Positions 33,252 through 42,777 of a stretch of DNA of 64,000 nt are shown here, piece after piece; within the stretch, counting starts at the first letter, position 1, and each line of letters starts with the position of its first letter. This DNA comes from Halonatronomonas betaini (GTDB lineage: Bacteria; Bacillota; Halanaerobiia; Halanaerobiales; Halarsenatibacteraceae): contig NZ_JADPIE010000004.1 of NCBI RefSeq assembly GCF_015666175.1, positions 198,118-262,117 on the forward strand. Direction: 5' to 3'. Made by a program: the position numbers and the translations under genes. The notes under the pieces are model-generated. The model worked only from the letters and a program-made list of their open reading frames with translations, had not been told where the DNA came from and searched no databases.

Positions 33252-35124
33252 CCATAAAATTTTAAAGGTAGATCTTACTAATAAAGAATTTACTGTCGAT
33301 GAACATGATGATAATTTTTATCGGAAATATATTGGAGGTCGAGGTTTTGCCCTTTATTACATGCATAAGGAGATGGATCCAAAAGTAGATCCATTTAGCC
33401 CGGAGAATATGCTGGTCTTTGCAGCTAGCATCATTGTTGGTGCTCAGGGTCCGGCCATTCCCAGGCTGACAGTATGTAGTAAATCTCCATTGACCAATGG
33501 TTTTGGTGAAAGCGAAGCCGGCGGTTACTGGGCTCCAGAATTAAAGAAGGCCGGTTTTGATGCTATCGTTATTACCGGTAAGGCAGAAAAACCGACTTAT
33601 CTCTATATTGAAGATGGCCAGGTAGAATTTAAAGATGCCAGCGACCTCTGGGGTAAGGAGACAGGTGCAGTCCAATCAGAGATCCGCAAAGAACATGAAG
33701 ATGAGCGGGTTCAGGTTGCTCAGATTGGCCCAGGCGGAGAAAATCTAGTCCGCTATGCCTGTATCACAAATAATCTCGGCCATTTTAATGGAAGGAATGG
33801 CCATGGAGCTGTCATGGGCTCAAAAAATCTAAAAGCTATTGCTGTTAGAGGTCGGGAAAACCTTGAACTGGCAAATAAAGATAAGGTTTTAGAGATTAAC
33901 CGGTGGACAGCCAAAGAGGGTATGAAAAATCCATTAGGTTCATCTCTCCATGATGTTGGAACCTGGGGCACAGTTGAATCTAATCAGGAAGCAGGAGCCC
34001 TGCCAACTAGAAACTGGAATCTTGGGCAGTTCGATCAGGTTGAAGAAATTTCAGCTAAGGCCTGGAAGGAATCAATTTCTAAAGAAGGTCGGGGCTGTTT
34101 TGCCTGTCCGATTCGTTGCAAGCGGGTCGTTGAAATTACAGAAGGCAAGTACCAGGTCGATCCTAAATACGGAGGCCCTGAATATGAAACAGTCGGTTCT
34201 TTTGGCTCAACCCTTGAGATAGCTGACAAAGAAGTTATTGCCAAGGCCAATGAACTCTGCAATAAATATACTCTGGATACAATCTCAACAGGGATGACAA
34301 TCGCCTTTGCCATGGAGGCCTTCGAAAATGGCATTCTTACTGAAGAAGATACTGGCGGAGTGAAACTGGAATTCGGCAATGGCGATGGAACTCTAAAAAT
34401 GATTGAAATGATTGCCAAACGGGAAGGCTTAGGCGATCTACTGGCTGAGGGCAGTTTGAAGGCTGCTCAAGAAATAGGAAATGGCGCTATTAAATATACC
34501 CATCAGGTTAAAGGCCAGGAAGTTCCAATGCATGATCCAAGAGTTAAAACAGGTGTCGGCATCCAGTATGCAACTGCTGGCTACGGGGCCGATCATATGA
34601 AAGCGCCCCATGATTCTTTCTATGCAACAATCGATAGTTATGGCACAAAATCAACAAAGTCACTGGGTATCTATGATCCTGTTGATCCTCTATCTCTCGG
34701 CGAGGATAAGGTTCGCCTTTATGTTAATCTTGATCTTTACTGGACACTTATCGATATTTTAGGAGCCTGCCAGTTTGGTTATGCTCCTAGAGGACCAGTT
34801 TCGATTAAAATGATGTTAGAGTTAATCCATGCTGTTACAGGAGAAGATATCAGTTTAAAGGAATTAATGGAAGCAGCAGAAAGATCAATAGATATGGCCA
34901 GAGTCTTTAATAATAAGGCTGGCTTAAAACCAGAAGATGATTTTTTACCAGAAAAGTTTTATGAAGATTTCATTGATGGTCCTTTAAAGGGTAAAAATGG
35001 GATAGATAGAGATGACTTTGCTAAAGCCCTAAAACTCCGCTATCAGATGATGGGTTGGGATCCAGAGACTCTTGAACCAGCCAGGTCAAAGCTTGTTAGA
35101 ATGGGTATCGAGTGGATAGAATAA
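33238..35124 (+). CDS. Aldehyde:ferredoxin oxidoreductase (tungsto/molybdopterin, AOR family)
   Basis: 628 residues, normal family length. It oxidises aldehydes to carboxylic acids and reduces ferredoxin, using a bis-pyranopterin W or Mo cofactor and one [4Fe-4S] cluster. The N-terminal IGGRGFALYYM, the GPGGENLVRYACITNN block and NGRNGHGAVMGSKNLKAI are diagnostic. Cluster ligands Cys287, Cys290 and Cys294 are in GCFACPIRC, and the distal Cys is in DILGACQFG. The GAGGAGG that sets the start ends seven bases before the ATG at 33238, giving a 14-base overlap with the peroxiredoxin gene. A MoaD-like protein follows three bases later. Confidence 0.95.
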   Translation: MQGVNHKILKVDLTNKEFTVDEHDDNFYRKYIGGRGFALYYMHKEMDPKVDPFSPENMLVFAASIIVGAQGPAIPRLTVCSKSPLTNGFGESEAGGYWAPELKKAGFDAIVITGKAEKPTYLYIEDGQVEFKDASDLWGKETGAVQSEIRKEHEDERVQVAQIGPGGENLVRYACITNNLGHFNGRNGHGAVMGSKNLKAIAVRGRENLELANKDKVLEINRWTAKEGMKNPLGSSLHDVGTWGTVESNQEAGALPTRNWNLGQFDQVEEISAKAWKESISKEGRGCFACPIRCKRVVEITEGKYQVDPKYGGPEYETVGSFGSTLEIADKEVIAKANELCNKYTLDTISTGMTIAFAMEAFENGILTEEDTGGVKLEFGNGDGTLKMIEMIAKREGLGDLLAEGSLKAAQEIGNGAIKYTHQVKGQEVPMHDPRVKTGVGIQYATAGYGADHMKAPHDSFYATIDSYGTKSTKSLGIYDPVDPLSLGEDKVRLYVNLDLYWTLIDILGACQFGYAPRGPVSIKMMLELIHAVTGEDISLKELMEAAERSIDMARVFNNKAGLKPEDDFLPEKFYEDFIDGPLKGKNGIDRDDFAKALKLRYQMMGWDPETLEPARSKLVRMGIEWIE

Positions 35125-35127
35125 CCC

Positions 35128-35385
35128 ATGGGAACTGAAAAAAAGCTAGAAGTCGTTGTAAAAATTGTCGGCCATCTGGAGAAATATATCTCTGGAGACC
35201 AGAATGAGCTAAACTTAAAATTAAATGCTGGCAGTAGAATCATTGATATTTTTCAAAAACTTGAATTCCCAGAAAAAGAGATTAAATATATAATGATCTT
35301 AGTTAATGGCCAGCCAGCAAGTAAAGAAACAGCTCTAAAGTCAGGGGATAGAATCAGCCTTTTAACCCTGGCTGATGGTGGTTAA
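35128..35385 (+). CDS. MoaD/ThiS-family sulfur-carrier protein
   Basis: An 85-residue beta-grasp protein ending in LTLADGG, the C-terminal Gly-Gly that is thiocarboxylated to donate sulfur for pterin cofactor synthesis. It contains the family NGQPASKETALKSGDRISLL segment. Placed three bases after AOR, it probably serves the tungstopterin of that enzyme. A MoaD-like partner next to AOR is a recurrent arrangement. No strong ribosome-binding site is visible, so translation may be coupled to AOR. Last gene before a bidirectional terminator. Confidence 0.88.
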   Translation: MGTEKKLEVVVKIVGHLEKYISGDQNELNLKLNAGSRIIDIFQKLEFPEKEIKYIMILVNGQPASKETALKSGDRISLLTLADGG

Positions 35386-35390
35386 ATAAA

Positions 35391-35424
35391 AAATGCCCTG
35401 GGAGCATTCATTTCCAGGGCATTT
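35391..35424. terminator. Bidirectional terminator
   Basis: AAATGCCCTGG (35391-35401) pairs with CCAGGGCATTT (35414-35424), between the MoaD-like gene and the converging pepF. Confidence 0.88.
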
Positions 35425-35444
35425 ATATTCAATATTATTAAGGT

Positions 35445-37256
35445 TTACTTTTCAATTTTTCCGCTTAATTCAATAATCTTATCTATAGATTCGCCAATAA
35501 AATCAATAGTATCATTTAATGGTTTGGCTGTAGTAATATCAACTCCAGCCATCTTAGCAAGCTCCACCGGGGTTTTAGTGCCACCAGCTTTAAGAACATT
35601 TATCCAGTCATTGACAGCTTGCTGACCTTCTTCTTTAATTCGCTGATTGGCAGCAGTTGCGACTGTTAGACCGGCGCTGTAGGTATATGAATAAAGACCC
35701 ATATAATAGTGAGGCTGGCGCATCCAGGTCAGTTCGGCACCGTCAGTAATCTCGACAGCATCGCCCCAGAACTCTTCAAGAACTTCTTTCTTTAATTTGT
35801 TTAGCTTTTCAGCATGAATACTTTCGTCATCATCGATTAATTTATAGACTTCTCGCTGGTAGGCAGCTTCCAGAAGATGGGTGACAAAATTATGATAATA
35901 GGTATTGCCAATCATTGTAGCCAGGGCCCAGCGCTGAAAACGGGGTTCATCTTTTTGTTCTATCAGGTAATTTGTTAAGAGCAGCTCATTGATAGTTGAG
36001 GGCGCTTCAACAAAATAGGTTGATGGTCTGTCTTCAAATAATCTATTATTCTGCTGGGATAAAATAAAATGACCGGCATGCCCTAATTCATGGACCAGCG
36101 TATATACCTGACTCATCAGGCCAGTCCAGGAGAGGAGAATATAGGAATTAACTCCATAGGGTGTGGAACAGAAGCCTCCTGTAGATTTTCCTTTGTTTTG
36201 AGCAAAATCAACCCAGCGTTCATCATATGATTTCATAACTAAATCTTTATATTCTTCTCCTAATGCTGAAAGGGCACCTTCAACATATTTTTTTGATTCT
36301 TCAACTGTAACCTCTGGCTCAAAGTCTGGATCTAAAGGAATTTTTAGATCAGCATAGGTCATTTTATCTAAATTATATAATTCTTTGAGGTGGGTAGCGT
36401 ATTTTCTCATATGGGGAGCCAGCTTTTCCATGATCAGATCAATCTGTCTATCATATAACTCTCTATCGACCTTCTGATCAAATAGTAAATATTCAAAGAT
36501 ATCATCATAACCACGCATATCTGCCATGATCTTCTCTTTTTGAATCTGGGTACTATAGGTTGATGCCATTGTATTCTTATAATCTTCAAGGTTTTTAGAG
36601 AATTGCTCAAAGGCTTTTCTTCTCACCTCAGTATCAGCTTCCTGCTGGTATTCATTTTCAAAGAGAACAAAACTTAATGGATATTCCTCGCCATTGATCT
36701 CAAATTTGTCAAAATCTAAATCAGCCAGTTTGGCCTGATTGTATATATTTTGAGGGGCATCAAGCACCGGTGAAAGAGCAGATAAGGATTTCTCAACTGC
36801 CGAATCAAGCTTGTATTCTTTACTTCTTTTTAAATCACCAAGATAAACCTGATAATTCTCAGATTTAGATATCACCTTATCTAAAATTTCATCATCTAAC
36901 TCCTTAATCTCACTTTCTATAAACGATGTCTGGCTCATTAAATTTGAAAAGTTCATTCTGATTTTCATCAGCCGTTCCTGGTTCTCTGAATTGGCCTCAT
37001 CTACTGAAGTTGCCAGATAAGCATAGGTATAAAGATGATGTCCTTTAATCATCATTTCTTCATAATCTTTTAGGCACTTGAGGATAGTTTCTGGATTATC
37101 TAACTCACCCTGATAGTTTTCAACTATTCTGGCAACACCCTCTTTAACTTCTTTTAATGTTTCTTGATACTCAGATTCATCCTTAAAGAGCCTGGTCAGG
37201 TCCCATTTTAATGATTCTTTAACTTCTTCCCGTTTTTTCATATTTTCTTTTGGCAA
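35445..37256 (-). CDS. pepF: Oligoendopeptidase F (metallopeptidase family M3)
   Basis: A 603-residue zinc oligopeptidase of the cytoplasm. The zinc site HELGH is in TLVHELGHAGHF, with the third ligand Glu in the downstream STINELLLTNYL stretch. The N-terminal helical M3B domain opens with WDLTRLFKDESEYQ, and the C-terminus carries the AGLTVATAANQRI and GGTKTPVELAKMAGVD signatures of PepF. Translation seems to start at a TTG (37256) close after GGAGGGG; an ATG lies 15 bases further in. It degrades short peptides, complementing the S9 and M55 peptidases in this window. Confidence 0.95.
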   Translation of the reverse strand: MPKENMKKREEVKESLKWDLTRLFKDESEYQETLKEVKEGVARIVENYQGELDNPETILKCLKDYEEMMIKGHHLYTYAYLATSVDEANSENQERLMKIRMNFSNLMSQTSFIESEIKELDDEILDKVISKSENYQVYLGDLKRSKEYKLDSAVEKSLSALSPVLDAPQNIYNQAKLADLDFDKFEINGEEYPLSFVLFENEYQQEADTEVRRKAFEQFSKNLEDYKNTMASTYSTQIQKEKIMADMRGYDDIFEYLLFDQKVDRELYDRQIDLIMEKLAPHMRKYATHLKELYNLDKMTYADLKIPLDPDFEPEVTVEESKKYVEGALSALGEEYKDLVMKSYDERWVDFAQNKGKSTGGFCSTPYGVNSYILLSWTGLMSQVYTLVHELGHAGHFILSQQNNRLFEDRPSTYFVEAPSTINELLLTNYLIEQKDEPRFQRWALATMIGNTYYHNFVTHLLEAAYQREVYKLIDDDESIHAEKLNKLKKEVLEEFWGDAVEITDGAELTWMRQPHYYMGLYSYTYSAGLTVATAANQRIKEEGQQAVNDWINVLKAGGTKTPVELAKMAGVDITTAKPLNDTIDFIGESIDKIIELSGKIEK

Positions 37257-37397
37257 AATTACCCCTCCTGTGAAATATATTAACTTTATGGTACTTTATT
37301 TGAAATAAGACTAATTATATTATAGAATAATAAAATAAACTTAACAACTAGATCTTTAGATTTTAGTGAAAAAAGTTTTGATTGAGGTGAGCTAAAG

Positions 37398-39071
37398 ATG
37401 CTTAAAAAAACATTAGATAAATTAGATTATTCAACTTCTAAAGATGATATTATTGATGACATAACTGCCGGACTTTCAGTAGCAGCAATTGCCTTGCCTC
37501 AAAATATGGCCTATGCTTTAATTCTTGGACTGGATCCAATCTATGGCCTCTACACATCATTGGTATCAATGTTTATAGCCTCATTCGTTGGAGTATCCAA
37601 TTATTTAATAGTTGGTCCAACTAATCTAATTGTTGTAGCCATTGCCAGTGGCCTTTCTGGAATCAGTAGTGACCAATATCTGGAAGCTGTACTTTTATTA
37701 ACCTTTATGATGGGAGTATTCCAGCTCTTGCTGGCCTTCTTTAAGCTTGGTGATCTGGTTAATTATATCTCTAGATCAGTGATTGGAGGCTTAACAGCAG
37801 GGGTGGCTATTATAATATTTAGTGGTCAGCTTGATAATCTTTTTGGATTAGAGTTGCCTTCAGCTCCTAATGTCTTTATGGAATTATATTATTTTATAAT
37901 AAATATTGAAGAGGCTAATCTTTATTCAGTCTTTATCGGATTTTTAACAATTTCAATCTTAATTCTCTTAAAAAAATTCAGGCCAGGAATGCCAAATTAT
38001 CTTCTGGCAATGGTTATTCCAGTTGGCCTGGTTTATCTAACTGGATGGCATAATAATCTTGAAGTAGTTGAAAACTTTCCAGCAAGATTACCTTATTTTT
38101 CAACCCATTCACTTGACCTGGGCTTTATTGCTGAATACTGGAGTACAGCTCTTTCTGTTGCCCTTTTAGGATTTATTCAGACATTATCTGTGATCAAATC
38201 ATTGGAATTAAAATCCGGGCAGGAAGTTGAGCTTAATCAGGTCTTTTTAGGCCAGGGAATTATTAATCTGGGCTGTTCATTCTTTAGTAGTTTTGGAATT
38301 GCCGGTTCTTTTACAAAAAGTTATACCAATTACCAGGCTGGAGCCAATAGCCGTCTCTCTGGTTTAATTACTGCAATTACTGTAACCCTATTTATTATCT
38401 TCTTCAGCCCTCTGGCAGGCTATATTCCGATTGCCAGTCTGGCTGGTCTTGTTATTGTTGTTGCAATAAAAATGGTTGATTTTGAAGAGATTAGAAATAG
38501 TTTTAAAAATAGATTTGATAGCTTGATATTTATGGCAACGTTTATTACAACAATCAGTTTGCCCCGCTTAGATTATGCAGTCTATTTTGGTGTGATAGTT
38601 TCATTTATTCTGGTTCTTAAAAATACCAGTTCACTAAATTACTCTCATTTTGAATATGAAGATAGGGGGGAGCAATTTCATAGACGGGAGATGTCAGAGA
38701 TTGAAAATGGTAATTTTGACAAAGAGTCTTATATTCTGATCAACCTGGCAGGAAATATTAATTTCAATGCATCTGAAAATCTTAAGCATAATTTAGATGA
38801 AAGCTATGTTAAAGATCAGGTCTTTATCATCAGGCTTAGAGATGTAGAAAATATTGATTTAACTTCATTAAAAGAACTGGAATCCTTCATAGATAGAGTT
38901 AGTGATTCAGGGGGTCAGGTAATTCTCTGCGGAATAGATAGTAAAATATATCAAATGTTTGTTCGTTATGGCATAGTAAATAAAGTTGGCAGGGATAATG
39001 TTTTCAAAGCTGATGATCACATCTTTTCATCTACTAGATCGGCAATTGAAAAGGCCAGAGAGGAGGATTAG
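37398..39071 (+). CDS. SulP-family anion transporter with STAS domain
   Basis: 557 residues. The N-terminal half is a 12-14 helix SulP transporter domain (DDITAGLSVAAIALPQNMAYALILGLDPIYGLYTS is the classic opening, with GPTNLIVVAIASG next). From about residue 440 a cytoplasmic STAS domain follows (DKESYILINLAGNINFNAS, LRDVENIDLTSLKELESF). Members carry sulfate, bicarbonate, molybdate or dicarboxylates; the substrate is not decidable here. GAGGTGAG precedes the ATG. Its stop overlaps the converging nucleotidyltransferase gene by four bases. Confidence 0.92.
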   Translation: MLKKTLDKLDYSTSKDDIIDDITAGLSVAAIALPQNMAYALILGLDPIYGLYTSLVSMFIASFVGVSNYLIVGPTNLIVVAIASGLSGISSDQYLEAVLLLTFMMGVFQLLLAFFKLGDLVNYISRSVIGGLTAGVAIIIFSGQLDNLFGLELPSAPNVFMELYYFIINIEEANLYSVFIGFLTISILILLKKFRPGMPNYLLAMVIPVGLVYLTGWHNNLEVVENFPARLPYFSTHSLDLGFIAEYWSTALSVALLGFIQTLSVIKSLELKSGQEVELNQVFLGQGIINLGCSFFSSFGIAGSFTKSYTNYQAGANSRLSGLITAITVTLFIIFFSPLAGYIPIASLAGLVIVVAIKMVDFEEIRNSFKNRFDSLIFMATFITTISLPRLDYAVYFGVIVSFILVLKNTSSLNYSHFEYEDRGEQFHRREMSEIENGNFDKESYILINLAGNINFNASENLKHNLDESYVKDQVFIIRLRDVENIDLTSLKELESFIDRVSDSGGQVILCGIDSKIYQMFVRYGIVNKVGRDNVFKADDHIFSSTRSAIEKAREED

Positions 39072-40297
39072 TTTTCTCTGGCTTTTTTAATATATTGACA
39101 GCGGTATTGGAATAATTGTTCTCCAAATGCTTCTCCCTGATATTTATCCTGGTCAATATCATCTCCACCGGTATCTGCATACATTCTATGATAGAGATTA
39201 ATCATTTCATCAATATAATCAGGAATTTCTTTGTCTTTAGCCCGGCCCTGATCATCAGCAATCAGTAAAAGGGCAAATTCTTCAATTGAAAGTGGCGATC
39301 TCTTTATATCTTCAAACAGGCGAACAATTTTACCTGGTTTCATCTTATTAAAATAATAAACACGCATATGCTGTTTGATTACAAGGCTGGCTGCTTTATA
39401 AGTTTTTTCAGGTAGTATATAGTCCTGCCTGGCTTTGATAGTATCAAGAATAGCCAGTCCATACTCCTCATGATCATAATGATGGGGATACTCTTCTGGA
39501 GGAGTTGCTGCTTTGCCAAGATCATGGACTAAAATTGCATATCTTAACATAAATTTTTTTCTGTCAGTAAATTCTGGTTTAGCTGTAAGCCTGATTATCT
39601 CCTCAAAGGCAAGCATAGTATGAGTGAAAGCATCCCCTTCAGGATGATGTTCTTCAGGCTGTTTTACGCCTATTAATTCCTTTAATTCTGGAAAATGGTA
39701 CTTTAATAGGTCTAATTTTTTGAGTAACCAGAAAAACTGGCTGGCCTCATCGATTAAGATTATTTTTTTTAGCTCTTCAAAAACCCGCTCAGGATAAATC
39801 CCTTTAAGTTGTTCAGCATTTAAAAGCAGATGCTTTAGAGTTTTCTCAGAAATTTTTAAATTATATTTAATGGCAAGCCTGAAACTACGATATATTCTTA
39901 AAGGGTCTTTTTTGAAGCTATTTTTATCTGTTATCTCCAGCCTGCCAAGAATAAGATCCGATAGACCATTAAAAGGGTCTATTAATCTTAGCTCCTTTAA
40001 TTCTATTGCGATACTGTTGATGGTAAAGTCCCTTCTTTTTAAATCTTTATGCAGCTCATCATCTTTAATTAAGGTGATTTCATATTTTATATTTTTCTCT
40101 CTATCTTTTAATAAGAAAACTTCAAAATCAGTACCTACTTTTTTAGCATCAGAAAATAGTTCTAAAAATTTCTCTTCTGATAAACCTGATATGATTAAAT
40201 CTAGATCATTGATTTTTTCAGCAAGTAATAAATTTCTGACTGCCCCACCAACCAGGTAGGCGTTACCCCTGGCTTTATAAATTTTATTAAGATCCAT
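39068..40297 (-). CDS. CCA-adding / poly(A) polymerase family tRNA nucleotidyltransferase with HD domain
   Basis: A 409-residue class II nucleotidyltransferase. The head has GGAVRNLLL and the DLDL carboxylates that bind metal, RRDFTINSIA, then DPLRIYRSFRLA of the nucleotide-recognition region. From about residue 230 an HD phosphohydrolase domain follows (HPEGDAFTHTM, LVHDLGKA). The combination occurs in CCA-adding or A-adding enzymes that mature the 3' end of tRNA. Which of the two it is cannot be told from sequence by eye. GGAGGG lies before the ATG. It overlaps the SulP gene by four bases, tail to tail. Confidence 0.9.
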   Translation of the reverse strand: MDLNKIYKARGNAYLVGGAVRNLLLAEKINDLDLIISGLSEEKFLELFSDAKKVGTDFEVFLLKDREKNIKYEITLIKDDELHKDLKRRDFTINSIAIELKELRLIDPFNGLSDLILGRLEITDKNSFKKDPLRIYRSFRLAIKYNLKISEKTLKHLLLNAEQLKGIYPERVFEELKKIILIDEASQFFWLLKKLDLLKYHFPELKELIGVKQPEEHHPEGDAFTHTMLAFEEIIRLTAKPEFTDRKKFMLRYAILVHDLGKAATPPEEYPHHYDHEEYGLAILDTIKARQDYILPEKTYKAASLVIKQHMRVYYFNKMKPGKIVRLFEDIKRSPLSIEEFALLLIADDQGRAKDKEIPDYIDEMINLYHRMYADTGGDDIDQDKYQGEAFGEQLFQYRCQYIKKAREN

Positions 40298-40401
40298 AAT
40301 TTAATCCCTCCTGTATTAATAATAACATAAAAAGACCTTTGCTGGATATAAATTATAGAATAAGTTATAATGATAATATCAATTAGATGGTGGTGAGATA
40401 G

Positions 40402-41136
40402 GTGAATAAATTATTGTTAGTCATCTTAATGCTCTCAGCTGTTTTGATATCCAGCTTCTTTCTTGCAGATGAACTGCTTCAGGCGGCTGAAAGTAGAGAG
40501 ATTGTTGTTCTAATACATGGTTATAATAAAGATCATAGAGATATGATCCAGTTAGAAGAATATCTTGAAACTAAAGGTTATGAGACAGTTACTGTTGATT
40601 TGCCTTTAAGATTTAGATCTGTTGAACATGCTACTGATGTTTTTAAAGATAAAATGGACGATATTCTCATCAACATGGATACTGATCAGAAAATTAGTTT
40701 TGTCGGTCATAGTACCGGTGGACTGGTGATTAGAAAATATTTAGATCAACTTGATAATAGAGATTTGATCAATAGAGCAGTTCAAATAGCCACACCAAAC
40801 CAGGGGAGTAGTCTGGCAACCCTTGTTTCAGATATCTCAGAAATATGGACCAGTATCTTTACTACTCTTGAATCTCTTGAAGTAGAGAATGTTGAGGCAA
40901 TGGACTTAATAGAGGGTGATGCTATTGAAATAGGGGCAATAGCAGGCAATAAAACTACCAGATTCTTTGGCAGATTTCTTGAAGGAGAAAATGATGGTCG
41001 GGTAAAAGTAGAATCAGTAAAATTCTCTGGACTCTCTGATTTTATTGTAGTTCCATATCATCATAAAGAAATTCATTATCAGGAAGAGACAGCAGCTCTG
41101 GTTGCCAGTTTTTTAAGAACTGGGAAATTCAATTAA
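40402..41136 (+). CDS. Exported alpha/beta hydrolase, lipase-like
   Basis: 244 residues with an N-terminal signal or anchor segment (LLLVILMLSAVLISSFFLADELLQA). The alpha/beta hydrolase core has the oxyanion loop VVLIHGYNKDH, the nucleophile motif VGHSTGGLV and a late His (PYHHKEIH). The mature protein would act in the periplasm or outside as an esterase or lipase. It starts with GTG after GGTGGTGAGATAG. Monocistronic, with no clear hairpin after it. Confidence 0.82.
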   Translation: MNKLLLVILMLSAVLISSFFLADELLQAAESREIVVLIHGYNKDHRDMIQLEEYLETKGYETVTVDLPLRFRSVEHATDVFKDKMDDILINMDTDQKISFVGHSTGGLVIRKYLDQLDNRDLINRAVQIATPNQGSSLATLVSDISEIWTSIFTTLESLEVENVEAMDLIEGDAIEIGAIAGNKTTRFFGRFLEGENDGRVKVESVKFSGLSDFIVVPYHHKEIHYQEETAALVASFLRTGKFN

Positions 41137-41243
41137 AGTCTTGATTTTGCAAGGGTATGATATGCAATTATTATATAACTATATTATAATTAGTAGTAGC
41201 ATATATTTTATAAATATTGTTTTAGCTATAAGGGGGTAATATT

Positions 41244-42752
41244 TTGAGAGAAACTAACTGGTTAAAATTAGAGAGCGGCTCAGATATTAGGGGTATAGCG
41301 ATTGCTGATAATGAGCAGGATATAGAATTAACTGAAGAGGTCGTTGAAAAGATCGGCAGGTCATTTGCTTTCTGGCTAGGTGATAAGTTAGATATTGAAA
41401 CTAATAATTTAGAAATTGGGATTGGCCATGACTCAAGATTATCAGCTGATAAATTAAGTCAGTCTCTATCAACTGGCATTCGTTCAGCAGGTGCAGATAC
41501 TTACTTTACAGGTCTGGCTTCAACGCCAGCTATGTTCATGTCAACTGTCTTTGCCAGTTATAATTATGATGGAGCAGTTATGATTACAGCCAGTCATCTG
41601 CCATCTGATAAGAACGGCTTTAAGTTTTTTACAAAAGAAGGTGGACTTGAGAAAGCAGATATTCAAGAAATCTTAAAACTTGCAGCCAGGAATGATTTTA
41701 GATCTGTAAATAGAACCGGTCAAGACTTTAAAATTGATTTAATGGAGGATTACTCTAATCATTTAAAAAACTTGGTTCGAGCTAATCTGAATGAAGAGGT
41801 TGATCAAGAAAAGCCTTTGAAGGGTTTTAAGGTAATACTTGATGCCGGGAATGGCTCTGGAGGTTTCTTTGTCGATAAAATTTTAAAACCACTGGGAGCA
41901 GATACAGAAGGTAGTCAGTTTTTAGAACCAGATGGTAACTTTCCTAATCATCCTCCGAATCCAGAGGATAAAGAAGCTATGGCCTCAATTCAGGGGGCTG
42001 TTAAAGTAACTAATGCTGATTTAGGCATTATCTTTGATACTGATGTTGATAGGGCAGCAGTTGTAGATGGTGATGGTAATTCAATTAATAGAAATAAATT
42101 AATAGCCCTGGCATCAGCCATAGTTTTAGAGGAAAACCCTGGATCCACAATAGTTACAGACTCTGTGACCTCAGTTGGTTTAAATAAATTCATAGAAGAA
42201 AAATTAGGTGGTAAGCATCATCGCTTCAAAAGAGGCTATAAAAATGTCATTAATGAAGCTATTCGCCTGGAACAGGAGGGGATTAAGGCTCCACTTGCCA
42301 TTGAAACTTCAGGCCATGCAGCTTTAAAAGAAAATTATTTTCTCGATGATGGTGCCTATTTAGTTGCTAAAATCTTAATTAAAATGGCCAATCTGGCAAC
42401 GGAGGGTATAAAATTAAAAAGTCTAATTGAAGATCTTGAAGAAGCGAATATTAAAAAGGAATTCAGAATGGACATTGACCTGGAAGATTATAAAGATTAT
42501 GGGCAACAGGTAATCGATGATTTAAAGGAATACGTAACTAAGATTCCAGGCTGGAAGCTTGCACCGAATAATTATCAGGGGGTCAGAATTAGTACCGGTG
42601 GCAATGACTGGTTTTTATTAAGAATGTCTCTCCATGACCCGGTTTTAGTTTTGAATATTGAATGCGATCTTGATAAAGACTTAAATCAGACCCTGACAGA
42701 AATTAAAGAATTTTTAAATAGATATAATGCGATTAAATCTATTGGTTTTTAA
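41244..42752 (+). CDS. Phosphomannomutase / phosphoglucomutase family protein
   Basis: 502 residues with the four-domain alpha-D-phosphohexomutase plan. The phosphoserine is S117 in ITASHLPSDKNGFK, the metal loop is FDTDVDRAAV with GDGN following, the sugar-binding ETSGHAAL is present, and RISTGGNDWFLLRMS is the phosphate-binding loop. The DTDVDRA form replaces the usual DGDADR/DPDADR. It interconverts 1- and 6-phosphohexoses for glycogen or envelope polysaccharides. It starts with TTG six bases after AGGGGG. It precedes the lar genes by 25 bases and may be co-transcribed, though a functional link is not obvious. Confidence 0.9.
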   Translation: MRETNWLKLESGSDIRGIAIADNEQDIELTEEVVEKIGRSFAFWLGDKLDIETNNLEIGIGHDSRLSADKLSQSLSTGIRSAGADTYFTGLASTPAMFMSTVFASYNYDGAVMITASHLPSDKNGFKFFTKEGGLEKADIQEILKLAARNDFRSVNRTGQDFKIDLMEDYSNHLKNLVRANLNEEVDQEKPLKGFKVILDAGNGSGGFFVDKILKPLGADTEGSQFLEPDGNFPNHPPNPEDKEAMASIQGAVKVTNADLGIIFDTDVDRAAVVDGDGNSINRNKLIALASAIVLEENPGSTIVTDSVTSVGLNKFIEEKLGGKHHRFKRGYKNVINEAIRLEQEGIKAPLAIETSGHAALKENYFLDDGAYLVAKILIKMANLATEGIKLKSLIEDLEEANIKKEFRMDIDLEDYKDYGQQVIDDLKEYVTKIPGWKLAPNNYQGVRISTGGNDWFLLRMSLHDPVLVLNIECDLDKDLNQTLTEIKEFLNRYNAIKSIGF

Positions 42753-42777
42753 ATAGGTAAAATACTGGAGTGATAAT

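Noticed and set aside
34035-34418. Minus-strand 127-codon frame inside the AOR gene
   Set aside because: Shadow of a strongly conserved gene; no independent support.
39870-40259. Plus-strand 129-codon frame opposite the tRNA nucleotidyltransferase
   Set aside because: It lies on the complement of the catalytic head domain, is Ser/Lys-rich in the way antisense frames are, and has no start signal.
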